NCBI RefSeq assembly: GCF_040412425.1
Contig: NC_089756.1
Span: forward strand, 10,192,226 to 10,256,225
DNA from: Macrobrachium rosenbergii
Lineage: Eukaryota; Arthropoda; Malacostraca; Decapoda; Palaemonidae
Direction: 5' to 3'
Length of the DNA: 64,000 nucleotides
This document shows, one piece after another, positions 56,201 through 58,688 of the stretch; within the stretch, counting starts at the first letter, position 1, and every line of letters starts with the position of its first letter. The position numbers and the translations under genes are program-made. Below the pieces are notes generated by a model that was given only the letters and a program-made list of their open reading frames with translations, made no database searches and had not been told where the DNA came from.

Positions 56201-57953
56201 AGCACTCTGCTAGGCCCGAGTTCTAGTCTCCGGCTGGCCAATGAAGAATTAGAGGAATTTATTTCTGGTGATAGAAATTCATCTCTCAGTATAATGCGGT
56301 TCGGATTCCACAATAAGCTGCAGGTCCCATTGCTAGGTAACCAGTTGGTTCTTAGCCACGTAAAATAAGTCTAATCCTTTGGGCCAGCCCTCTCTAGGAG
56401 AGCTGTTAATCAGCTCAGTGGTCTGGTTAAACTAAGGAATACTTAACTTAATGTGGGGTCAAGACTTACGGTAATTCTATACATTAGCTCCGCGTTTGCT
56501 TTTACTTTTTAACTGGTTCTTCCTACACTTTTAGGGGTTCTGATACTAGCGGTGCATCTGTTTGTTGTCGGCCAAATGGAATGTCCCTTCGCCGTGTTTA
56601 GTACTGGCCCGGGGGGGGGGTGGTACCCATACGTTAACAAGTTATTGCACTTGCCGGACGGGATATGAACCGTTCGAAACAGACATACCCGTGCTCTGTC
56701 TTGTGAAGATCGCGTATGGAAACCCCTTATTGGATGGACTTCAGGGGTTAATTAGGCTCAAGTGCCAAAAATGAAAGGTAAATTCATAATTAGCAACCAA
56801 AAACTGTAGAAAAAGTCAAGTTATAGTGCCGTCGGCTGCGTGGAGCTACCATATAGGGTAGAACTCTAGGGTAGCTCCGCGTCGCTGACGGCACTATAAC
56901 AACTTTTTCTACAGTTTTTTGGTTGCTAATTATTAATTTACCTTTCATTTTTGGCGCTTGAGTCTAATTAACCTGTAATTAACCCCAAAGTCCATCCAAC
57001 AAGGGGTTTCCATACAACCTTCACAAGACAGCACGATAACATCTAACCCCAAAGTCCATCCAAGTACAAACACGGTTTCCATTTGGCCGATAACAAAAAG
57101 ATGACCAGTATCAGAACCCCTAAAGAAGAAACCAGTTGAAAAGGTAAAAACAGGCACGAGCTAATATATAGGGTAATTCTAAACCGGCTGTCCATGGTGA
57201 GCTAGACTGTGGCAATTGGCGTTTTTTTCTATGTTATTTTACTTCCTTTACAAGAATCTAAAGTCATATTTTGTCGGCCAGCTGTAAATATACAATTGAC
57301 CTTTGAAGACTACACGACTTAAGTACCAAGCGCGGTAACAAGCCCCCCAGGCCAGTAACCAGTAAACACCTCTAGGGTACGTTAGGTTGGTATTTTTATT
57401 TACTGGTTACATTTTGCCGACATTAGCTAAAAGGGGGGCTTGCATGCCGCCAGTATCAGAACCCTTCAAAGGTCAAAAGTGTTACAGAAGAAAAAATATT
57501 ACCAAATTGAAGGAAGTAAAATAACAAAAAACAGGTCAGCTCACCGGAGCTAATTACCATATAGAATTACCCCATATATATATAGTTCTAGCAGAGTTAC
57601 TTGGAAACGTCCAGGGAAGGGCAAAGGGTCGCCCCACCGGCCAGGTCAGGGTATGGCGTCCAAGGTTAGGTTAGGCTAATAAAAACTGGTTGGGACACTA
57701 CTGCCTCTGAAATGCCTACTTGGACTACAGTAGTCCTGACAACTTACCCTACATTCACTCTATCTGACTAGGTATTAGAGGCCCACGATGCATAGGCCTC
57801 AACACCGACTCTGTAGGCCTACGGTAGGCTGACTCACCTGTGTCTGAGATCTTTCCCTCTTCTATTAATTACCCAGTATATCAGCGCAGCAAAGACAAAA
57901 TATATTGAGTTCCGAGTGATCCATGATGCAATAAGGTAGTCAATTTCCGCCAT
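6111..57953 (-). CDS. METTL7/TMT1-like membrane-anchored methyltransferase, whole gene (5 coding exons)
   Basis: Joined coding exons in order are 57953-57838, 35091-34931, 19832-19698, 19073-18955 and 6371-6111, with lengths 116, 161, 135, 119 and 261 nt. The total is 792 nt, encoding 263 residues, slightly longer than vertebrate METTL7 proteins (about 244). All splice sites are GT-AG and phases match at every junction. The protein has an N-terminal hydrophobic anchor, the SAM-binding motif LEIGVGTG, an acidic strand-2 motif VVDPNP, the segment DASVDVVVMTLVMCSV, a GGKFYFLEH motif and the family's C-terminal LFDGC segment. Characterised METTL7/TMT1 enzymes are ER/lipid-droplet thiol S-methyltransferases using S-adenosylmethionine; the substrate here is inferred only from family. 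Introns of about 22.7, 15.1, 0.6 and 12.6 kb are largely transposon-filled. No frame break was seen, so the gene appears intact. Confidence 0.9.
6587..6680 (-). repeat. LINE 3' tail shared with a tRNA-derived SINE
   Basis: On the minus strand this reads AATCCTTCGGGCCAGCCC, a short spacer, then CAGCTCAGTGGTCTGGTTAA and ends in TAA repeats. The same block ends the SINE at 56165-56449 in the plus sense, and a fragment lies at 18222-18262. Confidence 0.8.
6900..7145 (-). pseudogene. LINE ORF2 C-terminal Cys/His tail (left of the insertion)
   Basis: Read on the minus strand from the TTAA at 7142-7145, the sequence continues with VHGPLPKCPDCNVLITVKHI and LCECLKYN, the CCHC-like tail typical of I/Jockey ORF2 proteins. 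This shows that the LINE continues on both sides of the 2.2-kb insertion. Confidence 0.75.
7146..9324. mobile_element. piggyBac-like non-autonomous element with internal tandem repeats, copy 1
   Basis: Ends are CCCTTAAACGC and GCGTTTAAGGG, flanked by TTAA at 7142-7145 and 9325-9328. TTAA duplication with CCC/GGG termini is the hallmark of the piggyBac superfamily. No transposase frame exists. The interior is five diverged units of about 375 bp, each containing CACCATAAATCGAAATATTG (starts at 7591, 7971, 8352, 8710, 9086). It is inserted cleanly in the LINE ORF2. Confidence 0.85.
7591..9324. repeat. Tandem ~375-bp satellite-like units inside the TTAA element, copy 1
   Basis: Spacings between the common anchor CACCATAAATCGAAATATTG are 380, 381, 358 and 376 bp. 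Each unit carries ACCATTTCGGTCGAGT, ACTGATAAAAGCTACAACCA and CATGAAATTG. Units differ by substitutions and small indels. Confidence 0.85.
9325..10060 (-). pseudogene. LINE ORF2 RNase H domain, C-terminus split by an insertion
   Basis: Contains IYTDGSKSQYGVGYAA, TAELCAIVSAI, MYIDSRSAI and WIPALVGIKGNEEADKAAK, the D-E-D-H/D framework of an RNase H1-type domain. The usual WIPSH becomes WIPAL, so one conserved His is lost. The frame reaches HGHLT and then enters the piggyBac-like element; the LINE resumes at about 7141 with VHGPLPKCPDCN read on the minus strand. Confidence 0.88.
10121..11931 (-). pseudogene. LINE ORF2 reverse transcriptase domain (frameshifted)
   Basis: The first frame (11931-10840) has SAPGDDNICFEMI, PVPKPGKDPSN, NNYRPISLTSCLCKLLE, a FFDIEKAYDTTW block with the first catalytic Asp, and NGVPQESVL. 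After a frame change the second frame (10789-10121) starts MDDFAIY, the equivalent of the YxDD box, followed by thumb-like sequence with a TAKFLGLVFD block. This order is that of non-LTR reverse transcriptases. The break falls between the NGVPQ block and the DD box. Confidence 0.88.
11971..12836 (-). pseudogene. LINE ORF2 endonuclease domain (frameshifted)
   Basis: The 12836-12561 frame begins with NVNGLQTRLHLGEIHRLL and MILCLQHVN, the start of an APE-type endonuclease. The second part (12471-11971) has NRAGNKIEEFI, IDLTLCTTNIVDRLDW and DLDTSDHFPILIS, where the SDH triad region is conserved. A gap and frame change between them removes the central catalytic segment from one continuous frame. 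APE endonucleases nick target DNA for target-primed reverse transcription. Confidence 0.8.
12883..14592 (-). pseudogene. LINE ORF1 (gag-like) remnant
   Basis: Several short minus-strand frames (14592-14410, 13958-13767, 13770-13450, 13233-12883) lie between the 5' UTR and ORF2. The 13958-13767 frame has a cysteine-rich, basic segment like a degraded zinc knuckle, and 13770-13450 is lysine/glutamate-rich and probably coiled. The order fits an I-element ORF1 nucleic-acid-binding protein broken by frameshifts. Residue-level homology cannot be shown by eye. Confidence 0.5.
15292..15520. repeat. Short spacer and (TTA)n microsatellite
   Basis: Unremarkable sequence to about 15415, then an interrupted TTA repeat to about 15520 adjoining the Penelope-like element. 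Confidence 0.8.
16100..16531 (-). pseudogene. Penelope-like GIY-YIG endonuclease fragment (left arm)
   Basis: The 143-codon frame carries LPFLDVLVEK, YRYKCPSQGCPATYIG, ISCHTQEGTIFNHARDAHN and LRILEALHIGAEKPTIN. YIG with the upstream Cys motif and the terminal KP-IN segment identify the GIY-YIG endonuclease of Penelope elements. Catalytic Arg/His context is partly retained. The right arm repeats it in decayed form (about 16990-17250). Confidence 0.82.
16540..16826 (+). pseudogene. Penelope-like reverse transcriptase C-terminal fragment
   Basis: Carries YTKPTNLGLCMN, ECPQHYKNSVIKAYVHRAI, SSWRKMHEEL and QVLVNNGH, the thumb-region pattern of Penelope reverse transcriptases. The catalytic fingers and palm are absent. 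The frame ends at 16826 and is followed by several stops. Confidence 0.75.
17950..18210. mobile_element. pogo/Tigger-like MITE, copy 1
   Basis: Terminal inverted repeats start CAGGCAGTCCCCGGTTAAC and end GGGGACTGCCTG, flanked by TA. The interior is rich in CGATTTTC/GAAAATCG inverted motifs and has no ORF for a transposase. TA duplication and this terminus resemble pogo/Tigger MITEs of the Tc1/mariner superfamily. Confidence 0.82.
18211..18262 (-). repeat. (TTA)n plus truncated LINE/SINE tail
   Basis: A TTA run is followed by AGTAGTTTAACCAGATCACTG, a diverged copy of the 3' tail found at 6600 and 56400. It looks like a 5'-truncated remnant. Confidence 0.6.
18263..18954. other. Intron 4 sequence, nothing recognised
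   Basis: A+T-rich with no domain-bearing ORF; the 3' part of the ORF at 18787-19065 is read-through of exon 4 into the intron. Confidence 0.5.
18955..19073 (-). CDS. METTL7-like coding exon 4 (core sheet)
   Basis: Acceptor TTTATTTCAG precedes 19073 and donor GTGCCA/GTAAGTATG follows 18955. It encodes EKMEAVPDASVDVVVMTL, then VMCSVSEIEAILREILRVL and a final VP, matching the family's Rossmann core and the helix before GG-FYF-EH. It ends in phase 0 so that VP joins GGKFYFLEH of exon 5. Confidence 0.93.
19698..19832 (-). CDS. METTL7-like coding exon 3 (motif II)
   Basis: Acceptor GTTTTCAG precedes 19832 and donor CCACAG/GTAATG follows 19698. Encodes GVNFSHYPDGTQ, then LIVVDPNPHF, whose Asp ends strand 2 and in class I methyltransferases contacts the SAM ribose, then IASEEIIVATG. 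The 135-nt length keeps phase 1 on both sides. Confidence 0.92.
19833..20589. other. Intron 2 sequence, nothing recognised
   Basis: A+T-rich non-coding sequence ending in a nine-A run at 20581-20589 that forms the left flank of DIRS element B. Confidence 0.5.
20623..20841. mobile_element. pogo/Tigger-like MITE, copy 2 (inside DIRS B terminal repeat)
   Basis: CAGGCAGTCCCC and GGGGACTGCCTG ends with flanking TA. At 219 bp it is shorter than copy 1 but shares the interior. It splits the first ~30 bp of element B from its remainder, so it inserted after B. Confidence 0.82.
21208..21495. repeat. DIRS A 3' terminal hairpin / inverted terminal repeat
   Basis: The outer end TGATATTTTAATGATAAAAT recurs inverted at about 21470-21490, and ACTTACCTGGCAGATATATA at 21241 is inverted at about 21445. 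A third, direct copy of the end (CACTTACCTGCCAGATATAT) starts the interior at about 21508. This three-fold end repetition is the DIRS terminal/complementary-region layout. Confidence 0.8.
21913..23108 (-). pseudogene. DIRS A tyrosine recombinase (frameshifted)
   Basis: The N-terminal core-binding part is in 23108-22542 (ARARGFSKAVAKAIASA, VYQSKWAIFRKWC, STIKGYRSMLSAVF); the catalytic part is in 22585-21998 with the first Arg in TALATAKRISEVQ, the HxxR box in VKAHEVRAIATSVAF, and the terminal FWRSNSVF. The presumed nucleophile lies in HYLRDVKTTFEDC, read only in the next frame (22113-21913), so a frame change falls just before the catalytic Tyr. The enzyme would integrate the circular cDNA. 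Confidence 0.88.
23110..23995 (-). CDS. DIRS A RNase H domain and linker
   Basis: The frame 23995-22805 stays open for 396 codons. It contains LVLFSDASREGWGATL, NLKELGAILLAL and VQVNSDNTTALAYL, supplying the D-E-D acidic residues of RNase H, then the GVENIRADLLSR motif where the Asp is conserved. The linker continues with LPTEWTLHEEV, VDLFATSRT and DLYAFPLL, a block found in DIRS-type polyproteins. The recombinase follows in another frame from 23108. Confidence 0.85.
24071..24822 (-). pseudogene. DIRS A reverse transcriptase (frameshifted)
   Basis: The first frame (24822-24382) has IEKKAMEQV, GFYNRLFLVPKQSGEWRPVL and LDVSILNRFI; the second (24452) opens MVSLDLQDAYF; the third (24430-24071) has HPQSRKYLRFVLG, VFQFRALCFGLCTAPMIFT and the catalytic FYLDDWLI. 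Together these are the RT blocks of Ty3/DIRS-type enzymes, split by at least two frame changes within 70 bp. Confidence 0.85.
24881..27305 (-). pseudogene. DIRS A gag-like ORF (one frame change)
   Basis: Translation probably begins at the ATG at 27305-27303 (MSGSSSASFRVC). The N-terminal part has a cysteine-rich stretch (CLRCRGHVCLIDDRCKEC). The frame runs to 26598, overlapped from 26881 by a second frame to 24881, so a single-base shift near 26.62-26.66 kb links the halves. The second half has an Arg/Ser-rich region, Asp-Ala repeats (25975-26165), then a conserved segment (VFNFLDWCLGALDLKL, MEKAVRDGSEELASHFGTG, LLKKRALFCDF) also present in elements B and D. It probably forms the RNA-binding structural protein. 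Confidence 0.75.
25975..26165 (-). repeat. Minisatellite in DIRS A gag (Asp-Ala repeats)
   Basis: Short units containing GCGTCC(T) recur about a dozen times and encode repeats such as QDASVAAL and HQDAHQDV. Confidence 0.75.
27480..27630. repeat. DIRS A 5' inverted terminal repeat
   Basis: Inverted match to the left end, including ATTCCCGCCTCCCAGCGGCG and ATATATCTGGCAGGTAAGTG. The outer boundary is placed at the A/T-rich ACAAAAT near 27630. Confidence 0.8.
27631..28145 (-). other. DIRS B sequence between terminal hairpin and recombinase
   Basis: Contains CTTACCTGGTGAGGGAGCT, TACTGACTCTGGTTGG and a segment shared with elements C (35830-36000) and D (42100-42260). It has no ORF and probably corresponds to a 3' untranslated segment of the element. 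Confidence 0.7.
28146..29130 (-). pseudogene. DIRS B tyrosine recombinase (frameshifted)
   Basis: The catalytic part (28775-28146) has MALAPAKRVSKLQALDK with the first Arg, VLCPVSALKIYMERTK, and VKAHEIRAVTTLLAF with the HxxR box, ending SLCMILQTTY. The N-terminal part lies in frames around 28854-29130 (LVRAKGFSRKAAEAIAKC, AVYEAEWAVFQGWC). The stretch after the YW region is lost, so no nucleophile Tyr can be assigned with confidence. Confidence 0.85.
29131..29990 (-). pseudogene. DIRS B RNase H domain (frameshifted)
   Basis: Frames 29962-29639 and 29798-29371 carry MSLLGILSSIENFVPLGRLH, LTLYSNASGLGWGLY, NVKELKVINLALQF and AVHSDSMTILAYI. Compared with element A the first acidic residue of the FSDAS box is Asn here, which would inactivate the enzyme. 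The linker with VDLF-type sequence follows in decayed form at about 29100-29370. Confidence 0.8.
30208..30750 (-). pseudogene. DIRS B reverse transcriptase (partial frame)
   Basis: A single 180-codon frame holds LLEKQAMEVV, GFYNRLFVVPKLLGGWRPVL, GDWMVTIDMHDAYFHVTV, HPDSRKYLRFVF, LCFDLSTAPQVFT and ends in LYVDD, the catalytic box. Downstream thumb sequence (30100-29990) is out of frame. Confidence 0.88.
30900..33140 (-). pseudogene. DIRS B gag-like region (degenerate)
   Basis: The frame 31512-31105 has SELDHFITDVFKVFEVLSFL, TIGALAKKIEDC, CTDRAVRDGTQELTTIFAMG, the same conserved block as in A and D. Frames at 32110-32436 and 32591-32839 give Ser/Arg-rich and Pro-rich segments from the N-terminal half. 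A period of ~20 bp (ACTGGGCGCTCA-type units) at 31935-32115 corresponds in place to the Asp-Ala minisatellite of element A. Confidence 0.75.
31935..32115. repeat. Minisatellite in DIRS B gag region
   Basis: Units around CACTGGGCGCTC and ACACTCGGACTCT recur with 15-25 bp spacing. Confidence 0.7.
33147..33371. repeat. DIRS B 5' inverted terminal repeat
   Basis: Contains TTGTACCTATTCTTCCCCAG, AAACTAACAGCTATGTAATT and TTTGGCAAGTTACTTATG. These match, inverted, the left end of B at 20850-21050 (TAATTACATAGCTATTAG, GGGGAAGAATAGATACAA). Confidence 0.75.
33372..33902. other. Intron 2 sequence with poly-A run
   Basis: Non-coding; a ~24-nt A run lies at about 33504-33527. No gene is supported. Confidence 0.5.
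33903..34442 (-). pseudogene. LINE RNase H fragment
   Basis: The frame 34442-34188 has KIYTDGSESGNGVGSNV with the first RNase H Asp; the frame 34142-33903 has FCWVPAPVGIQGNEEIDKRW, the C-terminal box. They resemble the RNase H of the LINE at 9.3-10.1 kb but are much diverged, with stops between. This is a truncated older I-like LINE copy, also in the minus sense. Confidence 0.75.
34931..35091 (-). CDS. METTL7-like coding exon 2 (SAM motif I)
   Basis: Acceptor CATGTTTCAG precedes position 35091 and donor GGAACAG/GTAAGTTTA follows 34931. It encodes WFAYFMHLLTKEKNAK through ILEIGVGTG, where the glycine-rich loop is SAM-binding motif I of class I methyltransferases. The final codon G/GT is completed in exon 3. 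A DIRS terminus lies only 17 nt upstream of this exon's start in the transcript sense. Confidence 0.92.
35092..35108 (-). promoter_or_regulatory. Residual native intron at the exon 2 3' splice site
   Basis: Only 17 nt (TTTTCATCATGTTTCAG on the minus strand) separate exon 2 from the first base of DIRS D. Any branch point further upstream must lie in the element. Confidence 0.7.
35109..35395. repeat. DIRS D 3' terminal hairpin
   Basis: TGATAAAATAAAGTTTTATA at 35119 recurs inverted as TATAAAACTTTATTTTATCA near 35370-35390, enclosing the terminal repeat. Confidence 0.8.
36240..37560 (-). pseudogene. DIRS C tyrosine recombinase remnant, rearranged
   Basis: On the minus strand about 37200 reads CPATAFRFLHEQNWTK, matching the CPVRALKFYL box of A, and about 37330 reads LGFLAITRI, matching the LGFLAKNK box of B and D. 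The 36490-36248 frame resembles the C-terminal part. A segment near 36260-36400 recurs in diverged form at 36955-37150, and a minisatellite lies between them, so the region is internally duplicated. Confidence 0.5.
36590..36930. repeat. Minisatellite within DIRS C
   Basis: Units like GGGAGCTAGCGGGTGCC recur about ten times at 18-25 bp spacing. Similar units lie at 40130-40330 (GCGCTTGGGTGCTTTTGGGA) in the gag end of the same element. Confidence 0.75.
38700..40530 (-). pseudogene. DIRS C gag-like region remnant
   Basis: Assigned by nucleotide similarity to the B gag region: CCTTTCCAGTGGCTGTC, GGCGACTACC and GGGGAGTTT-type blocks at 39520-39700 match 32350-32480 of B. A ~200-bp unit starting near ACATCC-TCAAGACG occurs at about 39543 and again at about 39745, a tandem duplication. 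Two-fold repeated GGTGC-CAG units fill 39090-39420. Confidence 0.5.
40880..41640. repeat. Degenerate tandem array in DIRS C 5' region
   Basis: Blocks AGAATTAC, GGGCAAAACTACAT and GGCTTGCAAGTAGCC recur about seven times with 90-130 bp spacing. No equivalent array is seen in A, B or D. Confidence 0.7.
42000..42524 (-). other. DIRS D sequence between terminal hairpin and recombinase
   Basis: Begins AAGTAACTTGCCAAGTAACT and continues with the GAGAGAGCTGCAGCAGGAAG block shared with B and C; no ORF. Confidence 0.7.
42525..43450 (-). pseudogene. DIRS D tyrosine recombinase (frameshifted)
   Basis: Frames 43211-42981 (SLRDITRKTLFLVALATAKR), 42980-42738 (TLGFLAKNVTPSNPW, TLCPIRARKYYLDRTKG) and 42719-42525 (FKVRAHEIRVVAASLAF, TILQSTYWKSKSLF) cover the catalytic Arg and HxxR boxes. 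The Tyr nucleophile region after YWKSKSLF is lost. Confidence 0.85.
43451..44500 (-). pseudogene. DIRS D RNase H domain and linker (frameshifted)
   Basis: Frames 44244-43972 and 44230-43325 contain SDLGWGMLLKDME, NVRELKAVHLALQHF, VTVHLDNTASS, then GKLNVLSDELN, LLTEWTLNPEV, SVDLFAMSRNHR and LDVYTFPQF. The DIRS linker order matches A. At least two frame changes are present. Confidence 0.83.
44501..45153 (-). pseudogene. DIRS D reverse transcriptase, part left of the TTAA insertion
   Basis: Frame 45044-44817 holds KFKMETNHSILSAIHQGDWM, NMEDVYFLVPVHPGSRKYLQ and FRALCVGLCTVPQ. The DD box region is damaged (LFISGRLATM in 44793-44251). The N-terminal part lies beyond the insertion, at 47310-47400. 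Confidence 0.82.
45158..47305. mobile_element. piggyBac-like non-autonomous element with internal tandem repeats, copy 2
   Basis: Ends CCCTTAAACGCC and GGCGTTTAAGGG with TTAA at 45154-45157 and 47306-47309; same architecture and orientation as copy 1. The five repeat anchors lie at 45606, 45953, 46337, 46693 and 47070. Without it and one TTAA, the DIRS D sequence GAAGGCTATTAAGCTGATGG is continuous and matches B. Confidence 0.87.
47310..47417 (-). pseudogene. DIRS D RT N-terminal part, right of the TTAA insertion
   Basis: The sequence rejoins the RT upstream region of element B (matching the CTGATGGGCAAGG stretch near 30690), showing the D coding region continues across the insertion. Confidence 0.7.
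47418..49260 (-). pseudogene. DIRS D gag-like region (split by a MITE)
   Basis: The 208-codon frame (48044-47418) has SELDCFVKDVFKVFEVFSSL, WTIAALAKKTEDCS, CTDKAIRDGSQELATLFSMG and VLKKRELWCTLTSKGVTPSQ, the conserved gag block of A and B. Frame 48961-48665 gives a Pro-rich segment (PSLGPPIQRQLDNILELLQK). The MITE at 48388-48698 lies between. Confidence 0.8.
48388..48698. mobile_element. pogo/Tigger-like MITE, copy 3 (inside DIRS D gag)
   Basis: CAGGCAGTTCCTGGTTATC and TTAACCGGGGACTGCCTG ends with flanking TA. Oriented opposite to copy 1 and longer (311 bp). Confidence 0.82.
49309..49582. repeat. DIRS D 5' inverted terminal repeat
   Basis: CAGCACTGTTGTACCTATTC, TAGTTACCTACACTAAAACA and GTAGTTACTTGGTAAGTTAC match the left end of D (35140-35380) in inverted sense. 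Confidence 0.8.
49583..51840. other. Intron 1 sequence, nothing recognised apart from a tandem duplication
   Basis: Short ORFs without domains. No gene supported. Confidence 0.5.
50104..50215. repeat. Exact 57-bp tandem duplication
   Basis: ATTCATTACCACAAGCAAAT begins at 50104 and 50161; the two copies match over nearly their whole length (GGGTGACACTACTCCTTCTG in both), indicating a recent duplication or an assembly stutter. Confidence 0.9.
51852..52170. repeat. Terminal hairpin of a divergent DIRS-like element E
   Basis: ACTAACAAACCTGCAGTCTT at 51880 is inverted as AAGACTGCAGGTTTGTTAGT near 52100; outer arms AAATGACAAATTTTAAA and TTTAAAATTTGTCATTT extend it. The layout resembles the hairpins of A-D but the sequence is different. 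A recombinase remnant lies at 53870-54830 in the expected direction. Confidence 0.55.
52171..53214. other. Intron 1 sequence, nothing recognised
   Basis: No domain-bearing ORF. Possibly the 3' region of element E. Confidence 0.4.
53215..53243. repeat. (GA)n microsatellite
   Basis: About 14 GA units immediately beyond the MADF coding segment. Confidence 0.95.
53244..53706 (-). pseudogene. MADF-domain protein, one frame break
   Basis: The frame 53706-53467 has YWSRDNIIELIELLHEHECL, LWKVRSVSYRNRNQRAAALK and EITNKITSKSF, the pattern of a MADF DNA-binding domain. At the eight-A run near 53500 the frame shifts by one, and the next frame continues with LRNQYRREMRQMK, GSGTDGIYTPKLWCF and NYLSFSNDGN, which complete the domain. 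The coding part then meets a (GA)n tract at 53243. GAG/GTATCT there could be a splice donor. MADF proteins act as sequence-specific transcription factors or as accessory proteins of PIF/Harbinger transposons; which applies is unknown. It lies inside intron 1 of the methyltransferase gene. Confidence 0.7.
53870..54830 (-). pseudogene. Tyrosine recombinase remnant of divergent DIRS element E
   Basis: Frames 54824-54618 (SISAIKGYRVALGLVLRL), 54608-54405 (RNLTLKTLFLLALASSKRVN), 54484-54182 (LGFVAKTQNPSVHG, LLCPVRELHNSLERTRHPR) and 54127-53870 (ARAHVVRGLGPSITFKKNLL) follow the order of A, B and D. The first Arg (SSKRVNE) and HxxR (HVVR) boxes remain. The boxes are more diverged than among A-D, so this is another DIRS family. 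No RT was found upstream. Confidence 0.78.
54850..55757. other. Intron 1 sequence, nothing recognised
   Basis: Non-coding, with a T-run at 55029-55040 and A-run at 55192-55204. Confidence 0.45.
55759..56040. mobile_element. MITE with ~70-bp terminal inverted repeats
   Basis: AGGCCTAGGATAAAACTTTA and CGGCCTGATTCCTGCCAGT on the left are inverted on the right as TAAAATTTTACCAGGCCTAGG-type and GGTGGGAATCAGGACGCG sequence. Arms include CCAGGACAGGTT/AACCTGTCCTGG. No ORF; superfamily not assigned. Confidence 0.7.
56165..56449 (+). mobile_element. tRNA-derived SINE with LINE-type 3' tail
   Basis: The 5' part contains polymerase III box-like sequences: TGGACGAGTCGGTAGAG (A box region) and CCGAGTTCTAGTCTCC (B box region), as in a degraded tRNA. 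The 3' part (GGGCCAGCCCTCTC to CAGCTCAGTGGTCTGGTTAA) matches the LINE tail at 6587-6680. A 13-bp target duplication AATGTGGGGTCAA lies at 56152-56164 and 56450-56462. Confidence 0.85.
56472..57178. mobile_element. Large fold-back element (unit 1)
   Basis: Two long inverted arms (56472-56850 and 56860-57178) share TTAGGGGTTCTGATACTAG, TTGTCGGCCAAATGGAA, TGGAAACCCCTTATTGGATG and CTGTAGAAAAAGTCAAGTTA-type blocks. GGTAATTCTATA and TATAGGGTAATTCTA mark the ends, and a related GGAGCTACCATATAGGG sequence sits at the centre. No transposase frame. Confidence 0.75.
57165..57585. mobile_element. Fold-back element (unit 2) sharing ends with unit 1
   Basis: Left end GAGCTAATATATAGGGTAAT and right end CATATAGAATTACCCC are inverted; arms share GTGAGCT/AGCTCACC and GTTATTTTACTTCCTT/GAAGGAAGTAAAATAAC. 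Also contains AGTATCAGAACCC, present in unit 1. Ends about 250 bp from methyltransferase exon 1. Confidence 0.7.
57838..57953 (-). CDS. METTL7-like coding exon 1 (start codon, membrane anchor)
   Basis: Reads from ATG at 57953-57951 to the donor CACAG/GTGAGT at 57838/57837. It encodes 38 codons plus two bases. After MAEIDYLIASWITRN comes the hydrophobic segment IYFVFAALIYWVI followed by basic NRRGKDLRH, the usual arrangement of the N-terminal membrane anchor in METTL7 proteins. The split codon AG/G (Arg) joins exactly onto exon 2 (RWFAYFMH). The start context is TTTTTTCATGG. This exon is too short for ordinary ORF listing and was found by looking for the missing anchor. Confidence 0.85.
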
Positions 57954-58606
57954 GAAAAAACTTTTAGGCCTAAGCACCTGTGCTTTCAGAAAGTCAGCCG
58001 TTCACAATACACATAGGCCTGGATCAGCCTCGGTGTTTCTTCTATCTCACTAGGCAATGCTGATTGTTTCTAGTTATGCTATTTAGCATTCCATTCCTAT
58101 TTGCAACCGTTCACGAGGTATATGTGATATACTGCAATATTCCCCACGATTGTACGATCACCGGTAGTTTCACCTCAGCCTACTGGTTTCTGTCAAAAGG
58201 GCCAGGGCAAAGTGAGCAATCGGTGACCTGTCGCAGATGTAAACAAACCCTCCAGGTTGTCACGTGACATGACAGTGACGACAGAGTCTTTGACATTTCC
58301 TTTTATATATGTGGGCTGGCAAGCGTGAGCGTTTATACACACACATATACAAACATGTAAGGCTGATTTCATGGATGTTATCGCATTCTTTGCATATATT
58401 CAGCCAAGTGTTTTTAATGGTTTGAAAGCAAATCATTTCCATACGAGTCTTGCCAAAAGCAAGCACAGCGCACGTAGAGGAAAAAGCTGACACCATGTCA
58501 TTTTACTTTTAGGGTGTTCCATGATTTCGATCACATCAGTACAAATTCTGGTTGTATACTATTTTCTATATAAAAGAGTCAGAAAACAGTATAATGGTGT
58601 TAAGAC

Positions 58607-58608
<2 letters not shown>
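57954..58608 (-). other. Upstream region of the methyltransferase gene
   Basis: Lies immediately 5' of the start codon on the minus strand and may hold the 5' UTR and promoter. No TATA box or initiator could be assigned with confidence. Confidence 0.3.

Positions 58609-58683
<75 letters not shown>
58609..58683. repeat. (GA)n microsatellite
   Basis: About 37 uninterrupted GA units, followed by GGTGGGTGG. Confidence 0.98.

Positions 58684-58688
<5 letters not shown>

Noticed and set aside
56165..56240. Genuine tRNA gene
   Set aside because: Box-like sequences are present but acceptor stem pairing is poor and the LINE tail and target duplications show it is a SINE.
57601..57700. Telomere-like GGTTA/TTAGG motifs
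   Set aside because: Only isolated GGTTAGGTTAGG-type units, not an array.
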